From: an uncultured Dorea sp.
GTDB taxonomy: Bacteria; Bacillota; Clostridia; Lachnospirales; Lachnospiraceae
Direction: 5' to 3'
NCBI GenBank assembly: GCA_910584095.1
Contig: CAJTYU010000020.1
Coordinates: 1 to 53,007 of the forward strand
DNA length: 53,007 nucleotides
The notes below the pieces were generated by a model. That model was not told where the DNA came from. It did no database searches and saw nothing but the letters and a program-made list of their open reading frames with translations. This document shows positions 14,659-23,683 of the stretch, piece by piece (position 1 is the stretch's first letter; each line of letters opens with the position of its first letter). The translations under genes and the position numbers were made by a program.

Positions 14659-15981
14659 ATGAAATTTTGTCATTTATTTTATGATTATTTATACATTGAC
14701 AACAGCGACGGGGGAATATGCCTCTGTCCATGGATGGATCCGAAAAACTCCTGTATCGGAAATCTGCTCCATGACAAAGTCGAAGACGCATATAACGGCG
14801 ATTATGCAAATTACCTGCGTTCGACAATGGACGACCAGACATTTAAATTCTGCCGTCCGGAAGCTTGCCCCTATATTCAGAATAATGAATTAGAAGAAAT
14901 TACCCCTGAAGAATACGAAAAACGCAAAAAAGATTTCTATTATCCAGCCGAAATCAACATGGCGTACGATTTTGTATGCAACCAAAGCTGTGAGACCTGC
15001 CGGAAATCCGTATTTATCCCTCCAGCCGGTTATGGGGAGCAAATGTCTACGATCCAGCAAAAACTAGCGCCCTATCTTGATAAGGCAAAGCGTATTACCG
15101 CCTCCGGCCACGGAGATCCTTTCGCATCAAAATACATGATGTCCGTATTGGAAAACCTGCATCCCTCTGACCCGGATGCAAGCTTCCTCCTTGAAACAAA
15201 CGGGGTTTTCTTCGACGAAGAACACTGGGAACGGATCAAACACCTAGGGCAGTTTCGAATTGAACTTGTAGTGACCATCAACAGTTTCGATCCTTTTATA
15301 TACCGCCATATTTCCCGCGGCGGAAATTACGAAAAAATGATGCATAACCTTGATTTTATGTCACAGCTAAGAAAAAATGGAGAAATTGCACACCTTACGA
15401 ACACTCTGGTAATACAGGATAGGAATTTCCGTGAAATCCCATCCTTTATCAAACGAAGTTTTCAGGAGTATGCTTTCGACCAAGTTATATTAAGGCCCGT
15501 TTATCAATGGGGTACGATGGATGAAGAAGTTTACTGGTTTAAGGATGTGCTGAATCCCTGCCATCCGTATCATGAAGAATATCTGGAAATATTAAAGGAT
15601 CCCTCGTTAGACGACCCGCGCGTGTACAATTTCGGCGGGGAAACCGAACATGCCGCGCGCCCATATCCTGCAAAAGAAAGAATTGACCTGCTTCCCGCTA
15701 AGGTCCTTCCTGGCAGCAGGATTGTCGTTTACGGCGCCGGGCAGGTTGGTCAAGCGCTTGTCCGCAAATTAGAGGAAACCGGTTACTGCAGCGTTGTTTC
15801 GTGGGTAGACCAGTGTTTTGATAATAAATGCATATTATCGCCAAACAGTCTGCTTAATATGTCTCCGCAAGATTACGACTACATTGTACTGGCTACAAAA
15901 AACCCGTTTTTTGCGGAAGAGATGCGGACAAACCTCATTGATATGAAAATATCAGAAAAAAATATTATTTCTTGTTCTTGA
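14659..15981 (+). CDS. Radical SAM protein with N-terminal SPASM-like and C-terminal YGAG domains
   Basis: Radical SAM enzyme of 440 aa. FVCNQSCETCR gives the [4Fe-4S] ligands Cys107, Cys111 and Cys114 in the CxxxCxxC order. Before it, residues ~20-75 have a cysteine pattern (GGICLCPWMDP ... CIGNLL ... FCRPEACPYI) like the SPASM/twitch auxiliary-cluster region, here upstream of the core instead of the usual C-terminal place. GHGDPFAS and FLLETNGV are core barrel strands. The last ~90 residues (GSRIVVYGAGQVGQALVRKLEETG) are a Rossmann-like module. Start 14659 has GGGAGG at 14643-14648; the in-frame ATG at 14641 precedes that site. It likely makes a C-C, C-S or epimerised product on a sugar or small substrate; the reaction is unknown. 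Confidence 0.85.
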   Translation: MKFCHLFYDYLYIDNSDGGICLCPWMDPKNSCIGNLLHDKVEDAYNGDYANYLRSTMDDQTFKFCRPEACPYIQNNELEEITPEEYEKRKKDFYYPAEINMAYDFVCNQSCETCRKSVFIPPAGYGEQMSTIQQKLAPYLDKAKRITASGHGDPFASKYMMSVLENLHPSDPDASFLLETNGVFFDEEHWERIKHLGQFRIELVVTINSFDPFIYRHISRGGNYEKMMHNLDFMSQLRKNGEIAHLTNTLVIQDRNFREIPSFIKRSFQEYAFDQVILRPVYQWGTMDEEVYWFKDVLNPCHPYHEEYLEILKDPSLDDPRVYNFGGETEHAARPYPAKERIDLLPAKVLPGSRIVVYGAGQVGQALVRKLEETGYCSVVSWVDQCFDNKCILSPNSLLNMSPQDYDYIVLATKNPFFAEEMRTNLIDMKISEKNIISCS

Positions 15982-15988
15982 GGATGTG

Positions 15989-17101
15989 ATGGATATGAAA
16001 AGTAATAAACCTATTCTAGTTACCCGTTCCTCCATGCCGCCTTTTGACGAATACACAGAAATGATACAGAACATGTGGGAGAACCGCTGGCTGACTAATA
16101 TGGGAAACATGCATGAAAAACTTACAACGCGTCTGGCAGAAGAATTTGAAGCGGATCATTTCCTGCTTTTTTCAAACGGCCATATGGCGTTGGAACTTGC
16201 GCTGCAGTCATTGAAGCTGGAAGGAGAAGTAATTACGACTCCTTTCACCTTCCTGTCAACCACGCAGGCGATTGTCCGAAACGGGCTTACCCCTGTATTT
16301 TGCGATATCGACCCTGTCAGATTTACCATTGACCCTGCAAAAATCGAATCCCTTATAACAGACAAAACCTGCGCGATTGTCGCCGTACATGTATACGGGA
16401 TTCCCTGCGAAACGGATGCAATTGAAGCAATTGCAGATAAATACGGACTAAAAGTTATCTATGACGCGGCGCATGCTTTCCACGTCCGGTATAAGGGACA
16501 AAACATTGCCCGGTACGGGGATATTTCCATGTTCTCCTTTCATGCAACAAAGGTTTTCCATACGGTTGAGGGCGGAGGCGCGGTATGCCGGGATTCCAGA
16601 ATTTTTGAACGGCTTTCCAGACTGCGCAATTTTGGATTCTTCCAAGGCGCCTTTGACGGCGACCAGCTCGGGGTCAATGCAAAAATGAGCGAATTTCATG
16701 CGGCTATGGGACTATGTAACTTGCGTTATATTAATCAGGAAATACAACGAAGAAAAAATATTTCTGAATGTTATGACAAAATCCTCAGAAAAGTAAACGG
16801 GTTACAGCTTTTCCCGGATATTCCGGAACTCGAACGCAATTACGCCTACTATCCGGTTGTATTCCTTAACGATGCTCCCAAAAGCCGTGACAAAGCCTGT
16901 GAAGACTTGCAAAAATATAATATTACCGCACGTAAATATTTTTTCCCGTTAACAAGTACGTTTAGCTGCTATAAGGATTTACTGTGTCCGGAACCTACTC
17001 CGGCCGCGGAGGATATCGCCGGCCGCGTCCTATGCCTTCCTTTATATGCTTCTCTATCGGAAGAAGAAATTAACCGCATCTGCGATATCCTGCTTAATTA
17101 A
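15989..17101 (+). CDS. DegT/DnrJ/EryC1/StrS aminotransferase
   Basis: PLP-dependent sugar aminotransferase of about 370 aa. SNGHMALELALQSL is the cofactor phosphate-binding entry, VHVYGIPC and VIYDAAHAFHVRYKG supply the PLP-pyridine Asp, and FSFHATKVFHTVEGGGAVC holds the internal-aldimine Lys (about Lys188). FFQGAFDGDQLGVNAKMSEFHAAMGL is the usual downstream block. The family aminates keto-sugars bound to dTDP or UDP. The start is between GTG 15986, ATG 15989 and ATG 15995, with TGAGG just upstream. It directly follows the radical SAM gene. No dTDP-glucose synthesis genes are seen in the window, so the nucleotide sugar must come from elsewhere. Confidence 0.92.
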   Translation: MDMKSNKPILVTRSSMPPFDEYTEMIQNMWENRWLTNMGNMHEKLTTRLAEEFEADHFLLFSNGHMALELALQSLKLEGEVITTPFTFLSTTQAIVRNGLTPVFCDIDPVRFTIDPAKIESLITDKTCAIVAVHVYGIPCETDAIEAIADKYGLKVIYDAAHAFHVRYKGQNIARYGDISMFSFHATKVFHTVEGGGAVCRDSRIFERLSRLRNFGFFQGAFDGDQLGVNAKMSEFHAAMGLCNLRYINQEIQRRKNISECYDKILRKVNGLQLFPDIPELERNYAYYPVVFLNDAPKSRDKACEDLQKYNITARKYFFPLTSTFSCYKDLLCPEPTPAAEDIAGRVLCLPLYASLSEEEINRICDILLN

Positions 17102-17146
17102 CCGCCTAATTTTATAATTTTTTTTCATACGGAGGTACGCAAACGG

Positions 17147-18304
17147 ATGGGTATGCACGCAGAACAGACATGGAATCTAAAAATTGCTGTTTTATCTTTG
17201 GCTGATATTAATAATTATGGCGATAAATTCTTCCCATACATATTCCGGTCAGAGCTTAAGGCCCGGTTTCCAAATGCAGAGATCGGCCTATACACAAATA
17301 CCGAATACCATTGCGAGCTATATGATACATCAAAATACTCGCTTCCCGGCCTCGCAGATTACGATGCTGTCATACTTGCAGGAGGCGACACGATACAGCG
17401 GCTTGACGAAGAAAACTGGAACGACATATACGGTTCCTCCACCCTTGGACGGAAACCGTCCGACATAATATTTCAATGGCTGGCTTTAGACAAACCCTAT
17501 AAGGCATATTTTTCTGTCGGCGTCCACCCGCAGATGCAGGAACACCGGCAGGATATATTAAACATGTTAACCCGGCTGGATTACCTGTCCGTCAGAGGCG
17601 GCCTTTCAAAGAAAATCATTGAAGGCAGCCTCGTCTATAATTATAATCAAATAAGGATAGTCCCAGACCTTGGCTGGCTGTTCGCCAAGTATCTTGACCG
17701 TATGGAACCAGATCTTCCAGAGACTGGCCTAACTCCCGGCAATTATATGGTTTTTGAAGTATTCTATGAATTTGACGATGAAGTCCTCCGGTTTGCAGCG
17801 AAAGCTTTGTCGGAATTTCAAAATGAAACAAATGTAACGGTTGTGCTTCTCCCGATTATTCATACAAAAAGCAAGAAAGCATTATCAACTTGGAACGATT
17901 ATTACCCGCTTTCAAAAATACAGGAATATGCCGGCGGCGCCCTTATGCTGATGCCGGATCAATTAAACATTGCGGACGTTGGAACTTTATTAAAAAACGC
18001 AAAATTCTATTTGGGAAGCAGCATGCACGGTGCGGTTACCTGCCTTTCCTATGGAATCCCGGCCGGAAATATCCTTACTTGGACCGCTCCTAAATTGCAG
18101 GAACTGCATGGTGCAAGAATGCGGGCGGACTGCTTTATAAACCACTGGGGGAAACTCCCCGGACTTTTACGGCAATTAAACCGGGAGGCAGAGGATAACA
18201 CAAGCAGGGAATACGGCAATTTATATGCCGATTACATGAGGCATAGGTTATCGCGGGAATTGGATTACCTGTGTCTGGAAATACAAAAAAGGAGATTCTT
18301 ATGA
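17147..18304 (+). CDS. Polysaccharide pyruvyltransferase-family protein
   Basis: Protein of 385 aa resembling the CsaB/polysaccharide pyruvyltransferase superfamily, GT-B-like enzymes that add ketal pyruvate to surface sugars. YDAVILAGGDTIQRLDEENW resembles the family's GGG/GGD loop. Near the end, KFYLGSSMHGAVTCLSYGIPAGNI is the conserved SxHxxxxAxxxGxP-type motif. GGAGG lies 11 bases before the ATG at 17147. The stop overlaps the next gene by four bases (ATGA). Members of this family also carry out other transfers, so the exact donor is uncertain. Confidence 0.8.
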   Translation: MGMHAEQTWNLKIAVLSLADINNYGDKFFPYIFRSELKARFPNAEIGLYTNTEYHCELYDTSKYSLPGLADYDAVILAGGDTIQRLDEENWNDIYGSSTLGRKPSDIIFQWLALDKPYKAYFSVGVHPQMQEHRQDILNMLTRLDYLSVRGGLSKKIIEGSLVYNYNQIRIVPDLGWLFAKYLDRMEPDLPETGLTPGNYMVFEVFYEFDDEVLRFAAKALSEFQNETNVTVVLLPIIHTKSKKALSTWNDYYPLSKIQEYAGGALMLMPDQLNIADVGTLLKNAKFYLGSSMHGAVTCLSYGIPAGNILTWTAPKLQELHGARMRADCFINHWGKLPGLLRQLNREAEDNTSREYGNLYADYMRHRLSRELDYLCLEIQKRRFL

Positions 18305-19680
18305 GTAAAAATATAATTTTTTATGGAGCCGGACAAAATGCCCGAATAAAAGCTGCTTTATGGGCAAAGGAAGGTCTGGTTCCAGCCTGTTTTGCAGACG
18401 AAGATTCATGGAAATGGCATACGTCGTTTGAACTCTGCGGCAAAAACATTGAAATCCTTCCGTTATCTGAAGCAGTTGAAGCATACCCGGATTATGAGCT
18501 GTATTTAACACAGGCTTCTGCAAATCTGGCTTCTGTGCTGCGCTATTTGTTAGACGAAGGCATTCCTTTTAAACGAATCCGGTTTTGTGAAGCAGTGAAA
18601 ATATCGGATCTCGTGTCCCCATACTTCCTAAACAAAGAATGCGAAGCGGCTTGGGGCGGCGAACTATGCCCTCTTCCCTTTTTCCATCCGCATATTGTCG
18701 CCGCAGACTCTGCCGACGGTTCTTGGGGTGATTTATTCGTATATCCATGCACGCCGCTAGACAATTCAAATCCCATCGGTTCACTCCATGATAAGACTTC
18801 CTTTAACAATGTTTGGAATTCCGGTTATGGAAAAATAATCAAAAACAAAGTTAAAAACAGGGATTATTCTGACTGCTCGCCTATCACCTGTGCTTCCGCC
18901 GGCAGGTATTTGGAAGCGATAAGCTTTATGAAAAGAGAAAAAGCAAAAACCGGTAAAATGCCCCTTGTTATTAAATTTATGCACGACTATGAATGCAACC
19001 TCCATTGCATTATGTGCAGGGACTTTGTCAGGACGCATACGAAAGAATACTTAAAAACCTTAAATGACCAGATTGAAAACGTCTTTTTGCCCATGTGCAA
19101 AGATGCTGACGCGGTATATTTTGCCGGCAACGGCGATCCCTTTGCTTCCAGACATTATAGGAAACTAATTTCTGCCATCGCCTCACGTTACCCTCATATG
19201 AAATTTTTGCTTCATACAAACGGAATCCTGTGCAATGAAGCTAACTGCGCAAAGCTTGGAATCTTAAATCAGATAGATTCCGTCTTAATTTCCGTTAACG
19301 CAGCCAAAAAAGAAACCTATGAAAAAATAATGATCGGCGCTAAATGGGAACGGTTAGAAGAAAATATCGAATGGATCAATAGACGTATAGAAAACGGAAG
19401 TATAAACGCCTTACATTTTTCCTTTGTAGTCCAAAAAGAAAATTATACTGAAATGGCGGAATTTGTAGAATTTGCCCGAAGACACCGCGCTTCCTGCCGT
19501 TTTACCCTCTGCCACCCGGAACCGTGCAGTACCTTGTCAAAATGCAGCGATAACGAAATATTCAACCCAAACCATCCTGAATTTTCCGGCTACTGCGAAG
19601 TATTGAAAAATCCGGTTTTTGACTGGGAAGGATGTTTTTTGGATCCTTATTCTAAATATCTCCGGCAATATTGCCTGTGA
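18301..19680 (+). CDS. Radical SAM protein with YGAG-type N-terminal module
   Basis: Protein of 459 aa. Residues 1-95 (IIFYGAGQNARIKAALWAKEGLVPACFADEDSWKWHT) match the N-terminal module of the FkbM protein at 13204. Residues ~100-220 contain spaced cysteines (YPCTPLDNSNPIGSLHD ... DCSPITCAS), a SPASM-like arrangement placed before the core. The radical SAM core starts at ECNLHCIMCRDF: Cys232, Cys236 and Cys239 bind the cluster, followed by YFAGNGDPFAS and LLHTNGIL. Start 18301 is preferred: AAGGAG at 18288-18293, and the upstream in-frame ATG would lie inside the pyruvyltransferase gene. The second radical SAM enzyme in the island; it lacks the C-terminal Rossmann module of the first. Confidence 0.85.
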   Translation: MSKNIIFYGAGQNARIKAALWAKEGLVPACFADEDSWKWHTSFELCGKNIEILPLSEAVEAYPDYELYLTQASANLASVLRYLLDEGIPFKRIRFCEAVKISDLVSPYFLNKECEAAWGGELCPLPFFHPHIVAADSADGSWGDLFVYPCTPLDNSNPIGSLHDKTSFNNVWNSGYGKIIKNKVKNRDYSDCSPITCASAGRYLEAISFMKREKAKTGKMPLVIKFMHDYECNLHCIMCRDFVRTHTKEYLKTLNDQIENVFLPMCKDADAVYFAGNGDPFASRHYRKLISAIASRYPHMKFLLHTNGILCNEANCAKLGILNQIDSVLISVNAAKKETYEKIMIGAKWERLEENIEWINRRIENGSINALHFSFVVQKENYTEMAEFVEFARRHRASCRFTLCHPEPCSTLSKCSDNEIFNPNHPEFSGYCEVLKNPVFDWEGCFLDPYSKYLRQYCL

Positions 19681-19738
19681 GAAGAGACGATGGATAAGAT
19701 ACTTTGCGGCGCTATAAGACATTCGGGGGCTGATAGAT

Positions 19739-20788
19739 ATGATTAAGATTTATACATTAAACCATGCAAAAGAGTGGGATCAGATTGTAAAATCATTCCA
19801 TGATTATGATGTTTACTACTTATCAGGATATGTCCGGGCTTTCCATATTAACGGAGACGGGGAACCAATTTTACTATATTTTTCCTCATCAGGGACACGG
19901 GCAGTCAATGTAATTTTCAAAAGGGATATATCCGATTCTGATTTTTTTAAAAACCGCATAGAGCCGGATACGTTTTTCGATCTAATAACTCCTTATGGAT
20001 ATGGAGGGTTTTTGGTAGAAGGAACCGATTATATATCGCTTGAATCAGAATATTTAGAATTTTGCCATAACGAACATATCATTTGCGAATTTGTCCGCTT
20101 CCATCCTTTATTAAGAAACTGGAAGCGCTTAGAAAGCCTGTATACAACGGATCATTTAGGGGATACCGTATATATCAATACGGAAAACGAAGAATTAATT
20201 TGGAAGAATATGACCAGTAAAAACCGTAATATGGTCCGTAAAGCACAAAAAAATGGATTGTCCGTTTATTGGGGACGGGACCATGAATTAATTCTTCCAT
20301 TTATGGAAATATACAACGCAACTATGGATCGGGATTCTGCAGCCGCGTATTATTATTTTGGAAAAAATTTCTATGAAAGCATTCTGGAAGACCTTAAGCA
20401 GAACTCCATGTGGTTCTATGTAAAAAAAGACGGGCAGATTATCGCAATGGCAATTTTTCTGTTTTGTAACGGAAAAATGCACTATCATTTGTCTGCTTCC
20501 AGAAAAGAATTTCAAAATCTTGCGCCAACAAACCTCTTATTATATGAAGCCGCATTGTGGGCGGCAAACCATGGATATCAAACATTACATATGGGCGGCG
20601 GCGTAGGTCTCAGGCACGATAGTCTATACGCATTTAAAAAGGCGTTTAACCGAGGCGATGATTTAAACTATTATATAGGAAAGCGGATATTCGATAAAGA
20701 CAAGTACAATTACCTCGTACAGCAGCGGATAAGCGCAGATCCTTCATTTAACATTCAAACAGGATTTTTCCCCCTTTACAGGGCATAA
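19739..20788 (+). CDS. FemAB/GNAT-fold acyltransferase
   Basis: Protein of 349 aa with the double GNAT fold seen in FemAB-like and Acetyltransf_6 proteins. The second half is clearest: LIWKNMTSKNRNMVRKAQKNGLSV, WFYVKKDGQIIAMAIFLFCNGKMHYHLSASRKEF, and ALWAANHGYQTLHMGGGVG, the acyl-CoA or aminoacyl-tRNA cleft region. Such proteins acylate amino groups, so in an island with a sugar aminotransferase a role in N-acylating an amino sugar is reasonable. The ribosome site is weak (GGGGG about 10 bases upstream of the ATG). It sits 58 bases after the radical SAM gene and 22 before the next gene. Confidence 0.7.
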   Translation: MIKIYTLNHAKEWDQIVKSFHDYDVYYLSGYVRAFHINGDGEPILLYFSSSGTRAVNVIFKRDISDSDFFKNRIEPDTFFDLITPYGYGGFLVEGTDYISLESEYLEFCHNEHIICEFVRFHPLLRNWKRLESLYTTDHLGDTVYINTENEELIWKNMTSKNRNMVRKAQKNGLSVYWGRDHELILPFMEIYNATMDRDSAAAYYYFGKNFYESILEDLKQNSMWFYVKKDGQIIAMAIFLFCNGKMHYHLSASRKEFQNLAPTNLLLYEAALWAANHGYQTLHMGGGVGLRHDSLYAFKKAFNRGDDLNYYIGKRIFDKDKYNYLVQQRISADPSFNIQTGFFPLYRA

Positions 20789-20810
20789 ATAGTATGGAGC
20801 AGGATATATT

Positions 20811-21764
20811 ATGAAAGAAATCGGCGGATATTTTGAAATGGATACTTCAAGCAGACAAGTTTACCATGCCGATGCCCTTGCCCTTAACAGCGGCAGGCAT
20901 TGTCTGGAATACCTTTTTATGGCAAAGGACATCAAGAAACTCTATATTCCTGATTATATGTGCTATACGGCCGGCCGGATTTGTGAAAAATACCAGTGCG
21001 AATACGCGTATTATCCTATACAGGAAAATTTTTTACCTGATTTATGCGTTGAATTAAAGGACAATGAATATGTGTATATTGTAAATTACTATGGGCAGCT
21101 TTCTAATGATATATTATTGCAGCTTGTTCATTCTTACGGCAACGTAATTGTTGACAATGTACAAGCCTTTTTTCAGACTCCATTAGACGGAATCGATACG
21201 ATCTATAACTGCAGGAAATTTTTTGGGGTTTCGGACGGCGCATACTTATACACCACGTCCAAAATACAAAATGAATTGGATATCGATTTTTCATACGACA
21301 GAATTAGGTTTGTACTGGGAAGATATGAAAAGGACGCGTCATCATTTTTTCTTGAAGCATCTCATAACAATTCTATTTTTGACAATCAGCCCGTTAGGAG
21401 GATGTCAAAATTAACAGAAAATATGTTAAAAAATATTTTATATAACGAAGTAAAGGAAAAAAGAGAACATAACTTTGCATTCCTTCACCGTCATTTAAAA
21501 GAAATGAATAAATTAACATTGGTAACCCCCGAAGGACCATTTATGTACCCCTTCTATGTAAAGAATGGAGTGCGGCTGCGTGAGAAACTCATAGATAAAA
21601 AAATATATATTCCCCGTTTTTGGGACGACGTATTTCATATAGCCCAGCCAAATTCCACCGCATGGCAGTTTACAGAAAATATCGTTCCTTTACCATGCGA
21701 TCAAAGATACGGCGAAGAGGAAATGAGTTATATAATAAATCAGATATTGATCGAAACCAAATGA
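20811..21764 (+). CDS. DegT-fold PLP protein, short variant
   Basis: Protein of 317 aa that looks like a shortened member of the DegT/aspartate-aminotransferase fold. ALNSGRHCLEYLF resembles the cofactor phosphate site, VIVDNVQAFFQT has the PLP-type Asp, and NCRKFFGVSDGAYLY places Lys136 at the cofactor position. It is about 50 residues shorter than normal DegT proteins, and the usual glycine-rich block after the lysine is changed. It may therefore be a real but specialised aminotransferase or a binding protein. It is the last gene of the island, before a strong terminator. Confidence 0.7.
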   Translation: MKEIGGYFEMDTSSRQVYHADALALNSGRHCLEYLFMAKDIKKLYIPDYMCYTAGRICEKYQCEYAYYPIQENFLPDLCVELKDNEYVYIVNYYGQLSNDILLQLVHSYGNVIVDNVQAFFQTPLDGIDTIYNCRKFFGVSDGAYLYTTSKIQNELDIDFSYDRIRFVLGRYEKDASSFFLEASHNNSIFDNQPVRRMSKLTENMLKNILYNEVKEKREHNFAFLHRHLKEMNKLTLVTPEGPFMYPFYVKNGVRLREKLIDKKIYIPRFWDDVFHIAQPNSTAWQFTENIVPLPCDQRYGEEEMSYIINQILIETK

Positions 21765-21765
21765 A

Positions 21766-21815
21766 AAAGAATCCCGGACTGTGTTCCGGACACAGTTTTG
21801 GGATCCTTCTATACT
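21766..21815 (+). terminator. Terminator at end of glycan island
   Basis: AAGAATCCCGGACTGTGT (21768-21785 region) pairs with ACACAGTTTTGGGATCCTT (21790-21808) around a five-base loop, with T-rich sequence after it. It starts within the last gene's stop region and marks the end of the plus-strand run. Confidence 0.75.
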
Positions 21816-21843
21816 TTTATACATTGGGGACCATATTCTGATC

Positions 21844-22911
21844 TTATAAGTTCTTCATTCTCTCCCCCGCAGGCCGGTATCCCTGATTCTTCGCAATTCG
21901 GTAATACTTAAGCGCTTCCTGCCGTTTCCCATTAACCTCGAACCACACGCCTAAATTGTACGCCGCCTTAAAGGACCCGTTTCCCTTCACGCCCTCATGC
22001 TCCGGCACTTCCCCGATTTCCAGACAGCGCAGATATGACTTTTCTATTTCCGGAAGATACCCTACATACCGCTCCACATCTGAAAAAATAGCCTGCGTAT
22101 AGAACGTTCCGCATGCAAAATGGTAATCGGCATAGTTTCCAAGCCTGCTTTTTTCATTTTCTATAATGCGGAATCCGTCCTCCCATTTCTTCAATCCCAG
22201 TAAATTATAAATATAAGCAATCACCCCGTTTACCCGGTAACCGGTTCCCCTCTCCGGCACTTCTCTGTAAAACGCTTTAAAATACCCGTCTGCCTGTTCG
22301 TAATCCTTTATCAGCCATAATGTGCGTGAAACCTGATACAGGATATACGCGTCATCAGGCTTTTCCTCAAGCTCTTCCAGTAAAATTTCCAGATTCCGTT
22401 CTCCCTTGCCGCCCTGCAGATACCCGTCATGCTCAAATACAAGGGGAAGCGGCTTAATCGGCAGATCGCTCACAATCTGTTCGTGTACCCGCCCTTCATA
22501 AAAAGTTCCCTTTGGGACAAAACGGGTTGTATACATACAACTTTGACTTATTTCCCCGTTATCCTCTCTATAACTGTCATACCGTCTGATCGCTCCGGTA
22601 CTTCCTCCTTTTTCTGCAAATTTTACCAAATCTCTTTTATTTCCAGATACCAAGTATTCATCTGCGTCCAGAATCAGGTTCCAATCGCAGTCCGACTGCT
22701 CCAGCGCATAATTTCTGGCCGCAGCAAAATCATTTTTCCATTCATAGGTAGAAATACACGCGCCAAATTCTTCCGCTATCTTTACGGTATCGTCTGTGGA
22801 ACCGGTATCTGTAATATAAATCTTGTCCGCGAGTTTTTTTGCCCTCGACAAACATTTCCGCAAACTCCGGCTCTCGTTTTTCACTATCATAACCAATCCT
22901 ATTGTCTTCAT
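21844..22911 (-). CDS. Family 2 glycosyltransferase with TPR-like tail
   Basis: Protein of 355 aa. IGLVMIVKNESRSLRKCLSRAKKLADKIYITDTGSTDDTVKIAEEFG is a GT2 start with the KNE motif, YEWKNDFAAARNYALEQ and LILDADEYL (Asp82, Asp84) complete the catalytic domain, and about 190-355 are helical TPR-like repeats (DAYILYQVSRTLWLIKDYEQADGYF, AAYNLGVWFEVNGKRQEALKYY). A smaller relative of the first island gene (3938). It is on the opposite strand and separated by a terminator, so it is regulated apart from the island. Acceptor unknown; a protein acceptor is plausible because of the repeats. Confidence 0.87.
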   Translation of the reverse strand: MKTIGLVMIVKNESRSLRKCLSRAKKLADKIYITDTGSTDDTVKIAEEFGACISTYEWKNDFAAARNYALEQSDCDWNLILDADEYLVSGNKRDLVKFAEKGGSTGAIRRYDSYREDNGEISQSCMYTTRFVPKGTFYEGRVHEQIVSDLPIKPLPLVFEHDGYLQGGKGERNLEILLEELEEKPDDAYILYQVSRTLWLIKDYEQADGYFKAFYREVPERGTGYRVNGVIAYIYNLLGLKKWEDGFRIIENEKSRLGNYADYHFACGTFYTQAIFSDVERYVGYLPEIEKSYLRCLEIGEVPEHEGVKGNGSFKAAYNLGVWFEVNGKRQEALKYYRIAKNQGYRPAGERMKNL

Positions 22912-22977
22912 CTGCCGCCTCCTAACATTCTTCCTCTATCATATACAACCTAACCTGCAAAGTCAACAAACTAACCG

Positions 22978-23006
22978 TTGCAATCCCCCCTTCATCATGC
23001 TAAAAT
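22978..23006 (+). promoter_or_regulatory. Vegetative promoter of the PilZ gene
   Basis: TTGCAA at 22978-22983, a 17-base spacer, and TAAAAT at 23001-23006. It lies 43 bases before the PilZ ATG, with GAGAGGAG as the ribosome site. Confidence 0.6.
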
Positions 23007-23048
23007 TGTTACAGTTAATTCAATAAGACAAGAGAGGAGCTTAAGACC

Positions 23049-23654
23049 ATGGTTCTAAACGATTGTACCATATGCTCTGTCTATGGGTCAGATGATACAA
23101 CTCTTCAAGCAAGAGTCCGTGTTAAATGTACCGGAGAACAGATTACTCTGCATTTTAAAAAAGACGATGAAATTACCGAAACTGAACATGTCCGGATAGA
23201 TTTTTTTGACGGTAAGATTGGTTATATCCAGACCTATTGTGAACTTTTTGTAAGGAGGAATTATGATCCGCTTATCTTAGAGCCCTGGATGGCAGACTGT
23301 GAAATTTTGGAAGTCATCGAGATTGTACAGCGCCAAAAAGATTTACGTGCAAGAATGGAGCGAACAGTCACATTCATTTCTCCCGACCATGGGGAATTTT
23401 CCGGCGTTATACAGAATATCAGCGGAGGCGGTCTTTATTTTGTTACCAGAACCAGGTTAAACTGCGAAGAAGAAATTGAATTCCGTTACACATTCATTAA
23501 GAAAGAATATGATTTGCAAGCCGTCATCCTGAGGGAACAAGACTTACATAACGGTCGTTTCGGCTATGGCTGCCAGTTCTTAAGACTGTCAAAAAGCGCT
23601 GAGAGAGATATCCGTCAATATGTATATAAACAACAGTTAAGCAAGGTCTGGTAA
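23049..23654 (+). CDS. PilZ-domain protein, candidate c-di-GMP effector
   Basis: Protein of 201 aa with an N-terminal YcgR-like region (~1-95) and a C-terminal PilZ domain (~97-195). QRQKDLRARMER is a degenerate form of the arginine-rich c-di-GMP motif, and IQNISGGGLYFVTR is the (D/N)xSxxG motif. In the motility context this suggests a c-di-GMP-responsive brake or regulator similar to YcgR. The first motif does not show the canonical RxxxR spacing at the usual place, so ligand binding is probable but not certain. It is flanked by its own promoter and a bidirectional terminator. Confidence 0.82.
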   Translation: MVLNDCTICSVYGSDDTTLQARVRVKCTGEQITLHFKKDDEITETEHVRIDFFDGKIGYIQTYCELFVRRNYDPLILEPWMADCEILEVIEIVQRQKDLRARMERTVTFISPDHGEFSGVIQNISGGGLYFVTRTRLNCEEEIEFRYTFIKKEYDLQAVILREQDLHNGRFGYGCQFLRLSKSAERDIRQYVYKQQLSKVW

Positions 23655-23683
23655 ACGGCGGAACCTATCATTAAATAATACGG

